A stretch of 40,140 nucleotides of DNA from Gemmatimonadaceae bacterium (GCA_024710705.1 JANJUF010000095.1:1-40140), one strand, 5' to 3'; shown: positions 14,412 to 24,863, counted from the stretch's first letter. Numbers and translations are program-made. Notes: generated by a model from the sequence alone, not told the origin.

Positions 14412-16402
14412 GGCGCGCCGTCCTGGTACTCAGTCTGGCGGTGGGACTGCGCGCGGCCGACGCCCAGGATGCCGACCGCGTCGGCTTCCGCGCGCAGCTC
14501 TCGTCCGACACCATCTACGTCGGACAGCAGCTCACCTATTCACTGAGCGTGCGGATCCCGTCGGACGTGCGGCAGCGGTTGCGTCGCAATCCGGAGTTCG
14601 TGCCGCCGGAGCCACGGGCGATGCTGGCCTATGACTTGCCGCTGGCGCGAGTCGCCGACCCCAGTGCGGCGAGTGAAGTGCACACCTTCCGCCGCGCCCT
14701 CTTCGTGCTCACGCCGGGTCGCTACCAGATCGGGCCGGCCCGCCTCAGCTACGCCCTGCCGCAGAGCACCAGCTTCTTCAGCCGGGAGGAGGAGCGCACG
14801 CTACGCTCCGACGCCGTGAGCTTCGTAGCGCTGGAACCGCCGCTGCGCGGACGGCCGCCGGACTGGCTCGGGGGCGTCGGTCGCTGGACGGCGACAGCCC
14901 GCGTCGAGCCGAACGTCACGCGCGTGGGGGATCCCTTCGTGCTGGTGTTGCGCCTGGAGGGGGAGGGGAATGCCACGCTGCTGCCGCGTCCCGACGTCAC
15001 GATTCCCTGGGCCGATATCGTGGTGCAGGACGAGCGAGTCGTGCTCGACTCCACGCCGTCGCTGCTGGGTGGGGTGAAGGAGTTCCGATGGCTGGTCACG
15101 CCGCGCGACCCCGGGCTGCATCGAGTGCCGGTGCTGGAGTACCCCTACTTTGAGCCCGAGGCGCGTCGGTACGACGTGGCGCGCACGGCACCGCTGCTGG
15201 TGAGCGTGCGCCCCGGCACCTTGGTGCAGGTGCCCACGCGCGCGGCGGCGCGGGCGGACAGCGGGCCGCTGGCGATCCGCGATGCGTTGGCGGGACCGGC
15301 GCTCGTGCGCGTCCCGGGCTCGGTCTGGTGGATGTGGCTGGCCCTGCTGGCGCCGCTGCCATGGGTCGTCCGCGTGAACGCGCCGCGCCTGCGTCGCCGC
15401 CTCGCGAAGACTGACCGACCGACCGAGGGCACGGCCCGCGCCCTGCTTGACGTCGGCCTCCGCCAGCGCACCGGCGTGGATGTCGCGGCGTTCACGGCAC
15501 CGGGATCGCTTGCGGCGGCGCTGCGGCTTGAGGGCGTCACGCCCGAGACCGCCGCGGCCGCCGAATCGCTCCGCGACGACTGCGATGCGGCTGGATTCTC
15601 GGTGGCCACCGCGAGTGTCTCGGCGGCGCAGATGCGGTCACGCGCCATGGGTTTGCTGGCGCGCGTGGATGCCGAAGCACGGAAGCGCGGCACCGTGCTC
15701 CTCGCCCTGCTCGTGGCACTGGGCACGGCGTGCAGGGAGCCAGCCGCCGGTGCAGGCGCGGCGTTCGAGGCGTTTACCGAGGGGCGCACGGCGTACATCG
15801 GCAAGGACTTCATGCGCGCGCGGGACGCATTCCTGCGCGCCGCCCAGGCCGCACCACGCGACCCCGCCGCGTGGGCGAATCTGGGCACGGCGGCCTGGGA
15901 AGCGCGCGACACTGCGGCGGCGGTCCTCGGCTGGCAGCGTGCGTTGCGTCTGGATCCGACCGACGACGTGCTCCGCGAACGGCTCGCGCGTGTACGGGCG
16001 CCGCAACTGCGGGGCGCGGCGCGGGTCTGGCCGCTGTCGCCGCTGCCGGTGCTCACGCTCGCGCTCGTCCTCTGGCTGCTGGGCTGGGGCTGGGCTTGGC
16101 AGCGCGCGCAGGGCGGCCGCGGCGCCCGGATCAGCGCCGTGCTGCTCGGTCCGGCCGCCCTGCTCGCGGGGCTGGCGTGGCGACTGGAGCACGAGCTCGC
16201 GGCGCGCGACCTCGTCGTGCTCGCCGTGCCCACGCCGCTGCGCGCGTTGCCGGCCCTAGGCGCCGATCCCGGCGCGATGCCGATCGCCGGCGAGGTGGGC
16301 CGCATCCTCGAGCGGCGCGGCGTCTGGTACCGCATCGTCCTCGATGGGGAGCGCGAAGGCTGGTATCCCGCCGAGCGCACGTGGCCGCTGGCGCGCGATT
16401 GA
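14408..16402 (+). CDS. BatD-BatE fusion: oxygen-tolerance domain, TPR and SH3-like domain
   Basis: The 664-residue protein begins with a signal peptide (cleavage near ADAQ), then a BatD-type beta-rich periplasmic region to about 300, a membrane helix near 305-322 and a helical cytoplasmic segment to 427. A second hydrophobic stretch (429-441) ends in GTAC, a lipobox-like remnant, and opens a BatE-like half: TPR repeats (455-525), two membrane helices (about 543-565 and 575-592) and a C-terminal SH3b-like domain (GEVGRILERRGVWYRI, then GEREGWYP). GTG 14408 overlaps the previous stop by four bases; an open frame further upstream is a shadow inside BatB/C. Confidence 0.87.
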   Translation: MRRAVLVLSLAVGLRAADAQDADRVGFRAQLSSDTIYVGQQLTYSLSVRIPSDVRQRLRRNPEFVPPEPRAMLAYDLPLARVADPSAASEVHTFRRALFVLTPGRYQIGPARLSYALPQSTSFFSREEERTLRSDAVSFVALEPPLRGRPPDWLGGVGRWTATARVEPNVTRVGDPFVLVLRLEGEGNATLLPRPDVTIPWADIVVQDERVVLDSTPSLLGGVKEFRWLVTPRDPGLHRVPVLEYPYFEPEARRYDVARTAPLLVSVRPGTLVQVPTRAAARADSGPLAIRDALAGPALVRVPGSVWWMWLALLAPLPWVVRVNAPRLRRRLAKTDRPTEGTARALLDVGLRQRTGVDVAAFTAPGSLAAALRLEGVTPETAAAAESLRDDCDAAGFSVATASVSAAQMRSRAMGLLARVDAEARKRGTVLLALLVALGTACREPAAGAGAAFEAFTEGRTAYIGKDFMRARDAFLRAAQAAPRDPAAWANLGTAAWEARDTAAAVLGWQRALRLDPTDDVLRERLARVRAPQLRGAARVWPLSPLPVLTLALVLWLLGWGWAWQRAQGGRGARISAVLLGPAALLAGLAWRLEHELAARDLVVLAVPTPLRALPALGADPGAMPIAGEVGRILERRGVWYRIVLDGEREGWYPAERTWPLARD

Positions 16403-16433
16403 TTCCGGCGCGCACCGCCCGGAGATTGGAGGG

Positions 16434-18179
16434 ATGACGCCTGCCCGCATTGCCGTCCTCGCCCCCGACGTCGCCGACCGCATCGCCGCCGGCGAGGTCG
16501 TGGAGCGTCCGGCGTCCGTGGTGAAGGAGCTGGTGGAGAACGCGCTCGACGCCGGCGCCACGTCGATCGACATCGAGATCCGGGACGGCGGGCGCGCCCT
16601 CATCCGTGTCAGCGACGACGGCAGCGGCATGTCGCGCGAGGACGCGCAGTTGGCCATCGCACGGCACGCCACCAGCAAGATCCGCGACGCCGAAGATCTG
16701 GTCGGCGTTTCCAGCTTCGGCTTCCGTGGTGAGGCGCTCCCGGCCATCGGGTCGGTGTCGCACCTCAGCATCGAGTCGGCATTGGGCGACGGCGCCGGCG
16801 TGCGGGTGGAGGTCTCCGGCGGCACGCTGCGCGGCGTGCACGAGGCGGCGCGGCGGCGCGGGACCACCGTCGCGGTGGAATCGCTGTTCCACAATACGCC
16901 GGCGCGGCAGAAGTTCCTGCGCGGCGCGCGCTCCGAATGGCGCGCCATCGCCGACTTGCTGCACACGGTGGCGTTGGTGCGCCGCGACGTGCGCTTCACG
17001 GTGACGCACGACGGCAAGGAGCAACTTGCGCTCGCACCGGCACGCGACCTCGCCACCCGCGTGGCCGCGCTCTGGGGCGCGGACGCCGCCGACCGCCTGG
17101 TGCCGGTGGACGACATCCAGGGCGCGATCCGCGTTTCGGGACTGGTGGAACGCCCGAGCGAAGTGGGCAGCGGCACGCGCCGCGTGCTCCTCACGGTGAA
17201 TGGGCGGGCCATCCGCGACACCGGACTGGTGCGCGCCGCCGAGTCGGCGTACCGCTCCACCATCTCGGCCGGGCTGCGCCCGTCGCTGCTCCTGCACGTG
17301 GAGCTTCCAGGCGCCGAGGTGGACGTGAACGTGCATCCGGCCAAGGCCGAGGTGCGCTTCCGCGATCGCTGGACGGTCGAGCGCGCGGTGGAGCGTGCCG
17401 TGCGCCAGGCACTCGGCACCGAGGATGCCGCGGCGGGCATCGGCATCGTCCGCGGCGTGCCTGGGTTCGCGCCCTTGGGCCGGGCGCTTGGTGTGGAGAT
17501 CCTGCGTCAGGCGCCCGCGGCGACGCCGGCGCCGCTCTTCGATGACACGGTGCCAGCTCCGCGAGACACGCCCGACGTCGCCGTCGCCGTGTCGGACGCG
17601 GACGCGATCGTGGTGCCGCCGCTGTTCCAGTTCCACCGCACGTACATCGCCTTCGAGCGTCCCGATGCCTTGGTGCTCATTGACCAGCACGCCGCCCACG
17701 AGCGCGTGCTCTACGAACGCTTCCTCGATGCCTTCGAGGGTGGGGAGATGCCGTCGCAACGGCTCCTGTTTCCCTTGACGCTGCATCTTTCGCCTGCGGA
17801 AGCCGAGATGTACGAGGCCGAGCAGGCGACCTTGCAGAGGCTCGGGTTCGAGGGCGAGGCCTTCGGAGGGAGTTCGCTCGTGGTCCACGCGGTACCGGCG
17901 CCACACCCGCGCTTCGACGCCGAACGCTGCCTCCGTGATTCCCTTGCGGCGCTGACCGGCGATCGCGAACCCAGCGCCCACGCGCGCCACACGCGGCTCA
18001 TCGCCACGGTGGCCTGCAAAGCGGCCGTGAAGGCTGGTGACTTGCTCGCTCCCGACGAGATGCGCGGACTCTACCTCGCCCTCGCGCGCACCACGCTCCC
18101 GGCGCACGACGTCCACGGACGCGCCACCATCCTGCAACTCGGCTGGGGAGAGATCGATCGGCGCTTCGGCCGTGGCTGA
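16434..18179 (+). CDS. mutL: DNA mismatch repair protein MutL
   Basis: MutL couples MutS mismatch recognition to strand incision. The 581-residue protein has the GHKL ATPase motifs ELVENALDAGA, DDGSGM, RHATSKI and GFRGEALPAIGSV in the N-terminal third, and a C-terminal dimerisation/endonuclease domain with DQHAAHERVLYE starting at Asp417, ACKAAVK and FGR. The usual CPHGRP motif is altered to DVHGRA (559-564). The endonuclease motif suggests a methyl-independent repair system. The ATG is preceded by GGAGGG and lies 31 bases after the Bat cluster; the end overlaps miaA by eight bases. Confidence 0.96.
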   Translation: MTPARIAVLAPDVADRIAAGEVVERPASVVKELVENALDAGATSIDIEIRDGGRALIRVSDDGSGMSREDAQLAIARHATSKIRDAEDLVGVSSFGFRGEALPAIGSVSHLSIESALGDGAGVRVEVSGGTLRGVHEAARRRGTTVAVESLFHNTPARQKFLRGARSEWRAIADLLHTVALVRRDVRFTVTHDGKEQLALAPARDLATRVAALWGADAADRLVPVDDIQGAIRVSGLVERPSEVGSGTRRVLLTVNGRAIRDTGLVRAAESAYRSTISAGLRPSLLLHVELPGAEVDVNVHPAKAEVRFRDRWTVERAVERAVRQALGTEDAAAGIGIVRGVPGFAPLGRALGVEILRQAPAATPAPLFDDTVPAPRDTPDVAVAVSDADAIVVPPLFQFHRTYIAFERPDALVLIDQHAAHERVLYERFLDAFEGGEMPSQRLLFPLTLHLSPAEAEMYEAEQATLQRLGFEGEAFGGSSLVVHAVPAPHPRFDAERCLRDSLAALTGDREPSAHARHTRLIATVACKAAVKAGDLLAPDEMRGLYLALARTTLPAHDVHGRATILQLGWGEIDRRFGRG

Positions 18180-19083
18180 GCTGCGGATCGTCGCCGGACC
18201 CACGGGGGCTGGGAAGTCGGCGCTCGCCTACGCGCTCGCGGAGAGGCACGGGGCGCGAATCATCAGCGCCGACTCGCGGCAGATCTATCGCGGGTTCGAC
18301 ATCGGCACCGCCAAGCCGACGGCGGCCGAGCGCGCGGCGGTGCCGCACGCCGGGCTCGACGTCGCCGACCCCACGGAACGCTGGTCGGCCGCGAAGTGGG
18401 CTGAGGCCGCCTCCGACTGGCTCGACGAGGATGCCACCCTCGGCCGGCCGTCGGTGATCGTCGGCGGCACGGGGCTCTGGCTGCAGGCGTTGGTGCGCCC
18501 CTTGGCCGAGGAACCGGCGATGGACCCGGCGCGCCGCGCCGCCGTGCGGGCCGAACTCGACGCCCTCGCCACGTCGGACCTGCGGGCGCGGGTCGAGAAG
18601 TTGGATCCGCCCCGCGCCCACCTCGGGCGCGCACAGCTCCTGCGCGCCGCCGAGGTGGCCCTCGTGAGCGGCACCCGACTCAGCGATTGGCACGCCCGTG
18701 GCAGCACGCGCCCGCCGCGAAACGCACGCTGGCTCATCGTCGATCCCGGGCCGGCGCTGGCGGCGAGGCTCGACGCGCGGCGGCAGGCGATGCTCGAGGC
18801 GGGCTGGCTCGACGAGGTCCGCGTCCTCTGCGATACCGTGGCGGCGGATGCCCCCGCGTGGAACGCCTGCGGCTATCGGGAGATTCGTGAAGTGGTGCGC
18901 GGCGCGCGCACGCTGGCGGAGGCCATGGAGGCCGTCCGGATTGCCACGCGGCAGTACGCCAAACGCCAGCGCACCTGGTTCCGTAATCAGATGGATGACG
19001 TCGGGCCGGTCACACGGCTCGACCCTGCGGACGCCGACGCGGCGCACGTGGTTGACCGATGGTTCTCCGAGAGGACTGCGTGA
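18172..19083 (+). CDS. miaA: tRNA dimethylallyltransferase
   Basis: MiaA prenylates A37 of tRNAs that read codons starting with U, which includes both tRNA-Ser genes of this window. The 303-residue protein shows the P-loop GPTGAGKS, the catalytic DSRQIYRGFDIGTAKP, GGTGLW and the C-terminal RQYAKRQRTWFR. The order mutL-miaA is conserved in many bacteria. I chose GTG 18172, inside the end of mutL, because it gives the standard start (AELRIVAGPTG); the open frame upstream is a shadow of mutL. Confidence 0.95.
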   Translation: MAELRIVAGPTGAGKSALAYALAERHGARIISADSRQIYRGFDIGTAKPTAAERAAVPHAGLDVADPTERWSAAKWAEAASDWLDEDATLGRPSVIVGGTGLWLQALVRPLAEEPAMDPARRAAVRAELDALATSDLRARVEKLDPPRAHLGRAQLLRAAEVALVSGTRLSDWHARGSTRPPRNARWLIVDPGPALAARLDARRQAMLEAGWLDEVRVLCDTVAADAPAWNACGYREIREVVRGARTLAEAMEAVRIATRQYAKRQRTWFRNQMDDVGPVTRLDPADADAAHVVDRWFSERTA

Positions 19084-20213
19084 AGCTAGGCATCACCTGC
19101 TATCCGACCTACGGTGGCTCCGGCGCCGTCGCCACTGAACTCGGCATCGCCCTCGCGGCCCGCGGCCACGAGGTGCACTTCATCACGTACGAGCATCCGT
19201 TCCGGCTGCCGCACTTCCTGCCCCGCGTGACGTTCCACGAAGTGAACATCGGGAACTATCCGCTCTTCGAGTACCCACCGTACGATCTCGCGCTCGCGGT
19301 GCGGATGCACGACGTGGTGCTGAAGGAAGGGCTCGACCTGCTGCACGTGCACTACGCCATCCCGCACGCCACCAGCGCGTGGATCGCCAAGGAGATGCTC
19401 GCCACGCAGGGGCGCAAGCTGCCGGTGGTGACGACCCTGCACGGGACCGACATCACCATCGTGGGGCAGGACCATTCGTACCACGCCATCACGCGGTTCA
19501 GCATCGAGCGCTCCGACCGCATCACCAGCGTCTCGCAGTGGCTCAAGGACGAGACGGTGAAGGCCTTCGGCTGCGAGAACTGCCGTGTGGACGTGATCCC
19601 GAACTTCGTGGATCCGGTGGCCTTCGACCGCGCCCGCCACGGCGACGCCCTGCGGCGGGAACTCGGCCACGGCAATCCGGTACTGATGCACATCTCGAAC
19701 TTCCGGCCGGTGAAGCGGGTGCGGGACGTGGTGCGCACCTTCGCCGGCGTGCGCGCGCTGCGGCCGGCGACCCTCGTGATGGTCGGCGACGGACCGGATC
19801 GCGGCGCGGCGGAGGAGGAGGCGCGCACACTCGGCGTGGCCCAGGACGTTCGATTCCTCGGCCGCATTGACGACGTGGCGCCCCTCCTCGCGGCGGCCGA
19901 CCTCTATCTCTTCCCATCCGAGACCGAGAGCTTCGGCCTGAGCGCGCTCGAGGCGCTGGCCAGCGGCGTCCCGGTGATCGCTTCGCGGGTTGGCGGCGTG
20001 GCCGAGGTCGTGCAGGATGGCGTGACGGGCGCGCTGCTCCCGCTCGGCGACGTGCAGGCGATGTCGGCCGCGGCGCTCGCGTTCCTCGAGCCGGCGCGAT
20101 GGGCCAAGGCCTCGGCGGCGGCCGCCGCCGACGCCCGGGCGCGCTTCGCCACCGCCGATGTCGTCGCCCAGTACGAGACGCTCTACGCCGAGGCCCTCGC
20201 GGGCGTCCGTTGA
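19080..20213 (+). CDS. bshA: N-acetyl-alpha-D-glucosaminyl L-malate synthase (bacillithiol step 1)
   Basis: BshA is a GT4 glycosyltransferase joining UDP-GlcNAc and L-malate, the first step to the thiol bacillithiol. The 377-residue protein starts with the family hallmark KLGITCYPTYGGSGAVATELG and has TTLHGTDITIVG, HISNFRPVKRV, MVGDGP and the C-terminal ETESFGLSALEALASGVPVIA nucleotide-sugar motif. The GTG at 19080 overlaps the miaA stop by four bases; the earlier ATG 19059 would add seven atypical residues. bshB and bshC are not in the window, so a full pathway is inferred. Confidence 0.94.
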   Translation: MKLGITCYPTYGGSGAVATELGIALAARGHEVHFITYEHPFRLPHFLPRVTFHEVNIGNYPLFEYPPYDLALAVRMHDVVLKEGLDLLHVHYAIPHATSAWIAKEMLATQGRKLPVVTTLHGTDITIVGQDHSYHAITRFSIERSDRITSVSQWLKDETVKAFGCENCRVDVIPNFVDPVAFDRARHGDALRRELGHGNPVLMHISNFRPVKRVRDVVRTFAGVRALRPATLVMVGDGPDRGAAEEEARTLGVAQDVRFLGRIDDVAPLLAAADLYLFPSETESFGLSALEALASGVPVIASRVGGVAEVVQDGVTGALLPLGDVQAMSAAALAFLEPARWAKASAAAAADARARFATADVVAQYETLYAEALAGVR

Positions 20214-20227
20214 ACGGGCCATCGCGC

Positions 20228-20233
20228 TAGCTT
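20228..20233 (+). promoter_or_regulatory. Possible -10 box immediately before uppP
   Basis: TAGCTT lies six bases before the uppP ATG and no ribosome binding site is visible. A leaderless transcript is possible. The best -35 (TTGAAC, 20210-20215) is only 12 bases upstream, so support is weak. Confidence 0.28.
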
Positions 20234-20239
20234 TCCGCG

Positions 20240-21058
20240 ATGCACGAACCGACCGTCTGGCAGGCGCTCGTCCTCGGCACGCTGCAGGGACTCACCGAGT
20301 TCCTCCCCGTCTCGAGCTCGGCCCACCTCTCGATCACGCCCTGGGTGTTCGGCTGGCAGCCGGCCGGGCTCGCCTTCGACCTCTCGTTGCACGTGGGCAC
20401 GCTGGTGGCGCTGGTGTGGTATTTCCGCGCCGAATGGGCGCGCCTGTTTGTCGGCGGCGTCCGGCTCGTCCAGCACCGCCGTCCCACGGATGATGCGTCG
20501 CGCCAGGCGCTCTTCATCATCCTCGCGACCATTCCGGCGGGCATCGCCGGGCTGGTGCTCGAGGACCTGGCGGAGACCGTCTTCCGCGCCCCGATCGTGA
20601 CCGCCGTCGCCCTGATCGTCATGGGGGCGCTGCTGTGGGTGGTGGACGCCCGCGTGCGCCGTGACCGCAGCCGCGGCACGATGACCTGGCGCGACGCGCT
20701 GCTCGTGGGATGCGCCCAGTGCCTTGCGCTGGTGCCGGGCGTCTCGCGCTCGGGTGCCACCATCACGGCGGGGCGCGCGCTCGGGTTCGACCGGAGCTCG
20801 GCCGCAGTGTTTTCGTTCCTGATGTCCATGCCAATCATCCTCGCGGCGGCGTTGTTCAAGGTGCCGGACGCGTTGCGGGAGACCGGCCTGTCCCTCCCGT
20901 TGATCGTCGGCGTGATCGCTGCGGCGCTGTCGAGCTGGTTGGCCATCGCCGTGTTGCTGCGATTCGTGCGGACCCGCAGTTACGCGGTCTTCGCGGTCTA
21001 CCGCTTCGCGCTGGGCGCGATGATCCTTGGTTTGATCGCCACGCGGGGCGGATGGTGA
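20240..21058 (+). CDS. uppP: Undecaprenyl-diphosphate phosphatase
   Basis: UppP (BacA) recycles undecaprenyl pyrophosphate to the monophosphate lipid carrier for cell wall synthesis and raises bacitracin resistance. The 272-residue integral membrane protein has the two signature repeats: GLTEFLPVSSSAHL (17-30) with the catalytic Glu20, and PGVSRSGATI with the catalytic Arg. About eight hydrophobic segments are visible. It begins 26 bases after bshA and overlaps birA by seven bases. Confidence 0.95.
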   Translation: MHEPTVWQALVLGTLQGLTEFLPVSSSAHLSITPWVFGWQPAGLAFDLSLHVGTLVALVWYFRAEWARLFVGGVRLVQHRRPTDDASRQALFIILATIPAGIAGLVLEDLAETVFRAPIVTAVALIVMGALLWVVDARVRRDRSRGTMTWRDALLVGCAQCLALVPGVSRSGATITAGRALGFDRSSAAVFSFLMSMPIILAAALFKVPDALRETGLSLPLIVGVIAAALSSWLAIAVLLRFVRTRSYAVFAVYRFALGAMILGLIATRGGW

Positions 21059-21783
21059 GCTGGTTCGATGCCGATGCCGCTGCGCTAGCGGTGGCCTTGG
21101 ACCTGCCGCGGGTGGAGGCGCTGGTGTCGTTGGCGTCCACTATGGACGCCGCGCATGCATTGGCCGCATCGGGCGCGGCGGCCGGCACGCTCGTGCTTGC
21201 CGAAGAGCAGACGGGCGGTCGAGGCCGCGGCGGCAAGCGCTGGCAGTCGGGGCCGCGCGCCGGCATCTGGGCCACGCTCATCGAGCGTCCACGCGAGGCC
21301 AGCGGCATCGCCGTGCTGTCGCTCCGCGTCGGCTTGCGCCTCGCCGGAGTGCTCGAGCGCTGGTGCGAGGGCCCCATCCAACTCAAGTGGCCGAACGACC
21401 TGTTCGTTGCTGGGCGCAAGCTCGCCGGGGTCCTGATCGAGGCGCGGTGGCGCGACGAACGTCCGGAGTGGGTGGCCATCGGTATCGGCATCAACCTGCG
21501 GGTGCCATCGGACGAACGGCATGCCGCCGCCCTGCACGACGCCCAGCCGCTGGAGGTCCTCGGGGAGGCGATTCCCGCCATTCGCGCGGCGGCGTTCGCC
21601 ACCGGGCCGCTACAGGCGTCCGAACTCGCGGCGTTCGCGCGGCGCGACTTGTCGGCGGGGCGAGCGCTGGTCGAGCCCGCCCGTGGGACCGCGCGCGGCA
21701 TCACCGCCGACGGTGCGCTGCTGATAGAATCCGAGGGCGGCATCACCTCTTGGCGCTCCGGCTCACTCGTGCTCTCCTCCTGA
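21052..21783 (+). CDS. birA: Biotin--[acetyl-CoA-carboxylase] ligase
   Basis: BirA activates biotin with ATP and transfers it to the carboxylase carrier protein. The 243-residue protein has the biotin/ATP loop GGRGRGGKRWQS, KWPNDL, KLAGVLIE and GIGINL, then a small C-terminal SH3-like domain. It lacks the N-terminal helix-turn-helix, so it is a monofunctional ligase that does not repress transcription. ATG 21052 overlaps the uppP end by seven bases; GTG 21055 is possible. Adjacency to coaX is common. Confidence 0.93.
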   Translation: MVSWFDADAAALAVALDLPRVEALVSLASTMDAAHALAASGAAAGTLVLAEEQTGGRGRGGKRWQSGPRAGIWATLIERPREASGIAVLSLRVGLRLAGVLERWCEGPIQLKWPNDLFVAGRKLAGVLIEARWRDERPEWVAIGIGINLRVPSDERHAAALHDAQPLEVLGEAIPAIRAAAFATGPLQASELAAFARRDLSAGRALVEPARGTARGITADGALLIESEGGITSWRSGSLVLSS

Positions 21784-21793
21784 GGAATCCTCG

Positions 21794-22564
21794 ATGCTCC
21801 TCGTCGCAGATGTCGGCAACACCGAGACCACGTTGGGGCTCGCTGAGGGCGAGCGCATCCTCGTGCACTGGCGCGTCAACACCGACTCGGCACGCACGCC
21901 GGATGAAGTGCACCTGCTGTTGCACGGCCTGCTCGCCTCGGCGGGCTTCGCCGGGACGAAGATCACCGGCGCCGCCATCGGGTCCGTGGTGCCTGGGGTG
22001 ACCGGGGCCTTGGCTGAGGCGGCCTCGCGGCTCAGTGGCACGCCGACGCTGATCGTGGACGCCCGTTCGCCGCTGGGCATCACCCTCGCGGTGGACGAGC
22101 CGATGACGGTCGGCGCGGACCGTATCATCAACACCTTGGCGGCGAGTCGGATGTACCGCAGCGACTGCATCGTGGTGGACCTGGGCACGGCCACGACCTA
22201 CGACTGCATCACCAAGGACGGTGTCTTCCTTGGCGGCGTGATCCAACCCGGCGTGCGGACCTCGGCCGAGACGCTCTTCCGGCGGACCTCGAAGCTGCCG
22301 GCGACGGAGTTGGTGGCGCCCGCCAAAGTGATCGGGACGCGGACGGAGGAGTGCATTCGGGCCGGCGTGGTGTTCGGCGCGGCGGATGCGGTGACCGGCA
22401 TCGTGGGTCGCATCACGGCCGAGTGGCCTGGCGGGGGACGGCCGAAGGTGGTGGCCACGGGAGGGCTCGCGGTGGTGATCCAGCCCCATTGCCGGGTGAT
22501 TGAGCTGGTCGAGCCTGACTTGACGCTTCACGGGCTTCGGATGGCGTACGCGATGCTGGGGTAA
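21794..22564 (+). CDS. coaX: Type III pantothenate kinase
   Basis: CoaX phosphorylates pantothenate, the first committed step to coenzyme A, and is not feedback-inhibited like CoaA. The 256-residue protein of the ASKHA fold shows the phosphate-1 motif DVGNTETTLGL (the third-position residue is usually Asn-Thr or Asn-Ser), the central GADRIIN motif, the catalytic VVDLGTATTYD and GGVIQPGV, and the adenosine motif ATGGLA. It starts ten bases after birA and is last in this run. Confidence 0.94.
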   Translation: MLLVADVGNTETTLGLAEGERILVHWRVNTDSARTPDEVHLLLHGLLASAGFAGTKITGAAIGSVVPGVTGALAEAASRLSGTPTLIVDARSPLGITLAVDEPMTVGADRIINTLAASRMYRSDCIVVDLGTATTYDCITKDGVFLGGVIQPGVRTSAETLFRRTSKLPATELVAPAKVIGTRTEECIRAGVVFGAADAVTGIVGRITAEWPGGGRPKVVATGGLAVVIQPHCRVIELVEPDLTLHGLRMAYAMLG

Positions 22565-22590
22565 GCGGCGCGGCGGTTCGTCAAAGTGGC

Positions 22591-22630
22591 GGTTCCGGGT
22601 GCAAACATGACCCGGGACCGTTGTCATTTT
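22591..22630 (+). terminator. Probable terminator after coaX
   Basis: GGTTCCGGGT (22591-22600) pairs with ACCCGGGACC (22610-22619), ten pairs including one G-T wobble, around a nine-base loop. A short ATTTT tract ends at 22630. It lies 27 bases after coaX. Confidence 0.55.
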
Positions 22631-22691
22631 GGCAAGTCTAACACGTTGATTTGTAGTAGCTTATGGGTTTTACGGGCTTTAGGATCGTCTG

Positions 22692-22720
22692 TTGACTGGC
22701 ACTGCGTTTGCTGGTAGGTT
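22692..22720 (+). promoter_or_regulatory. Sigma70-type promoter of groESL
   Basis: TTGACT (22692-22697) and TAGGTT (22715-22720) are exactly 17 bases apart. The predicted start near 22727 places the CIRCE operator at the transcript's 5' end. Confidence 0.72.
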
Positions 22721-22729
22721 TGGGAGTTG

Positions 22730-22756
22730 TTAGCACTCTCGCTCATTGAGTGCCAG
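22730..22756 (+). promoter_or_regulatory. CIRCE operator for HrcA
   Basis: The left arm TTAGCACTC is a perfect match to the CIRCE consensus, followed by exactly nine bases and GAGTGCCAG, which matches the right arm at 7 of 9 positions. HrcA binding here would repress groESL until heat stress. hrcA itself is not in the window. Confidence 0.92.
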
Positions 22757-22806
22757 CGTCAGTCCCATCCATATCACCACTCACAGTAGCAGGAGGCTGG
22801 ATACTT

Positions 22807-23115
22807 ATGGCAGCAAAGACTGCGTCCGCCCAGAAGGTTGCCCCGCTCGCCGATCGCGTCGTGGTCAAGGCGATGGAAGAGGCCGAGCAGATGCGCGGCG
22901 GCCTGTACATCCCGGACACCGCGAAGGAGAAGCCGCAGCAGGGCGAAGTGATCGCCGTGGGCCCCGGCCGCACCGAGGACGGCAAGCGCGTGGCCATGGA
23001 AGTGAAGGCCGGCGACAAGGTGCTCTATGGCAAGTACAGCGGGACCGAGGTCACCATCGACGGTGAGCAGCTCCTGATTCTCCGCGAGAGCGACATCCTC
23101 GCGATCGTCAACTAA
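22807..23115 (+). CDS. groES: Co-chaperonin GroES
   Basis: GroES is the heptameric lid of the GroEL folding chamber. The 102-residue product has [33 protein letters not shown] (basic fold with the mobile loop), GEVIAVGPG and [10 protein letters not shown] Thr/Ala/Ser extension of about eight residues precedes the usual start. ATG 22807 is preceded by AGGAGG (22791-22796). It is controlled by the promoter and CIRCE element upstream and co-transcribed with groEL. Confidence 0.96.
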   Translation: MAAKTASAQKVAPLADRVVVKAMEEAEQMRGGLYIPDTAKEKPQQGEVIAVGPGRTEDGKRVAMEVKAGDKVLYGKYSGTEVTIDGEQLLILRESDILAIVN

Positions 23116-24777
<1,662 letters not shown>

Positions 24778-24788
24778 GCGGCAAGACG

Positions 24789-24854
24789 GAAGATGGAAGA
24801 CGGAAGGGGCTCGCACCGAAGCAATGGTGCGGGCCCCTTCCGTCTTCCGTCTTC
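24789..24854. terminator. Long bidirectional terminator hairpin between groEL and can
   Basis: Two 29-base arms (24789-24817 and 24826-24854) pair throughout with two non-Watson-Crick positions and an eight-base loop. It lies 11 bases after groEL and nine before the can stop on the other strand. The arms repeat the unit GGAAGACGGAAG, so it may also be a mobile repeat. Confidence 0.75.
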
Positions 24855-24863
24855 AGTCCCAGA

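Noticed and set aside
16131..18203. A 690-codon open frame on the minus strand opposite mutL
   Set aside because: High GC leaves the opposite strand open. The product is His/Arg-rich without domains, while the plus strand holds a full MutL.
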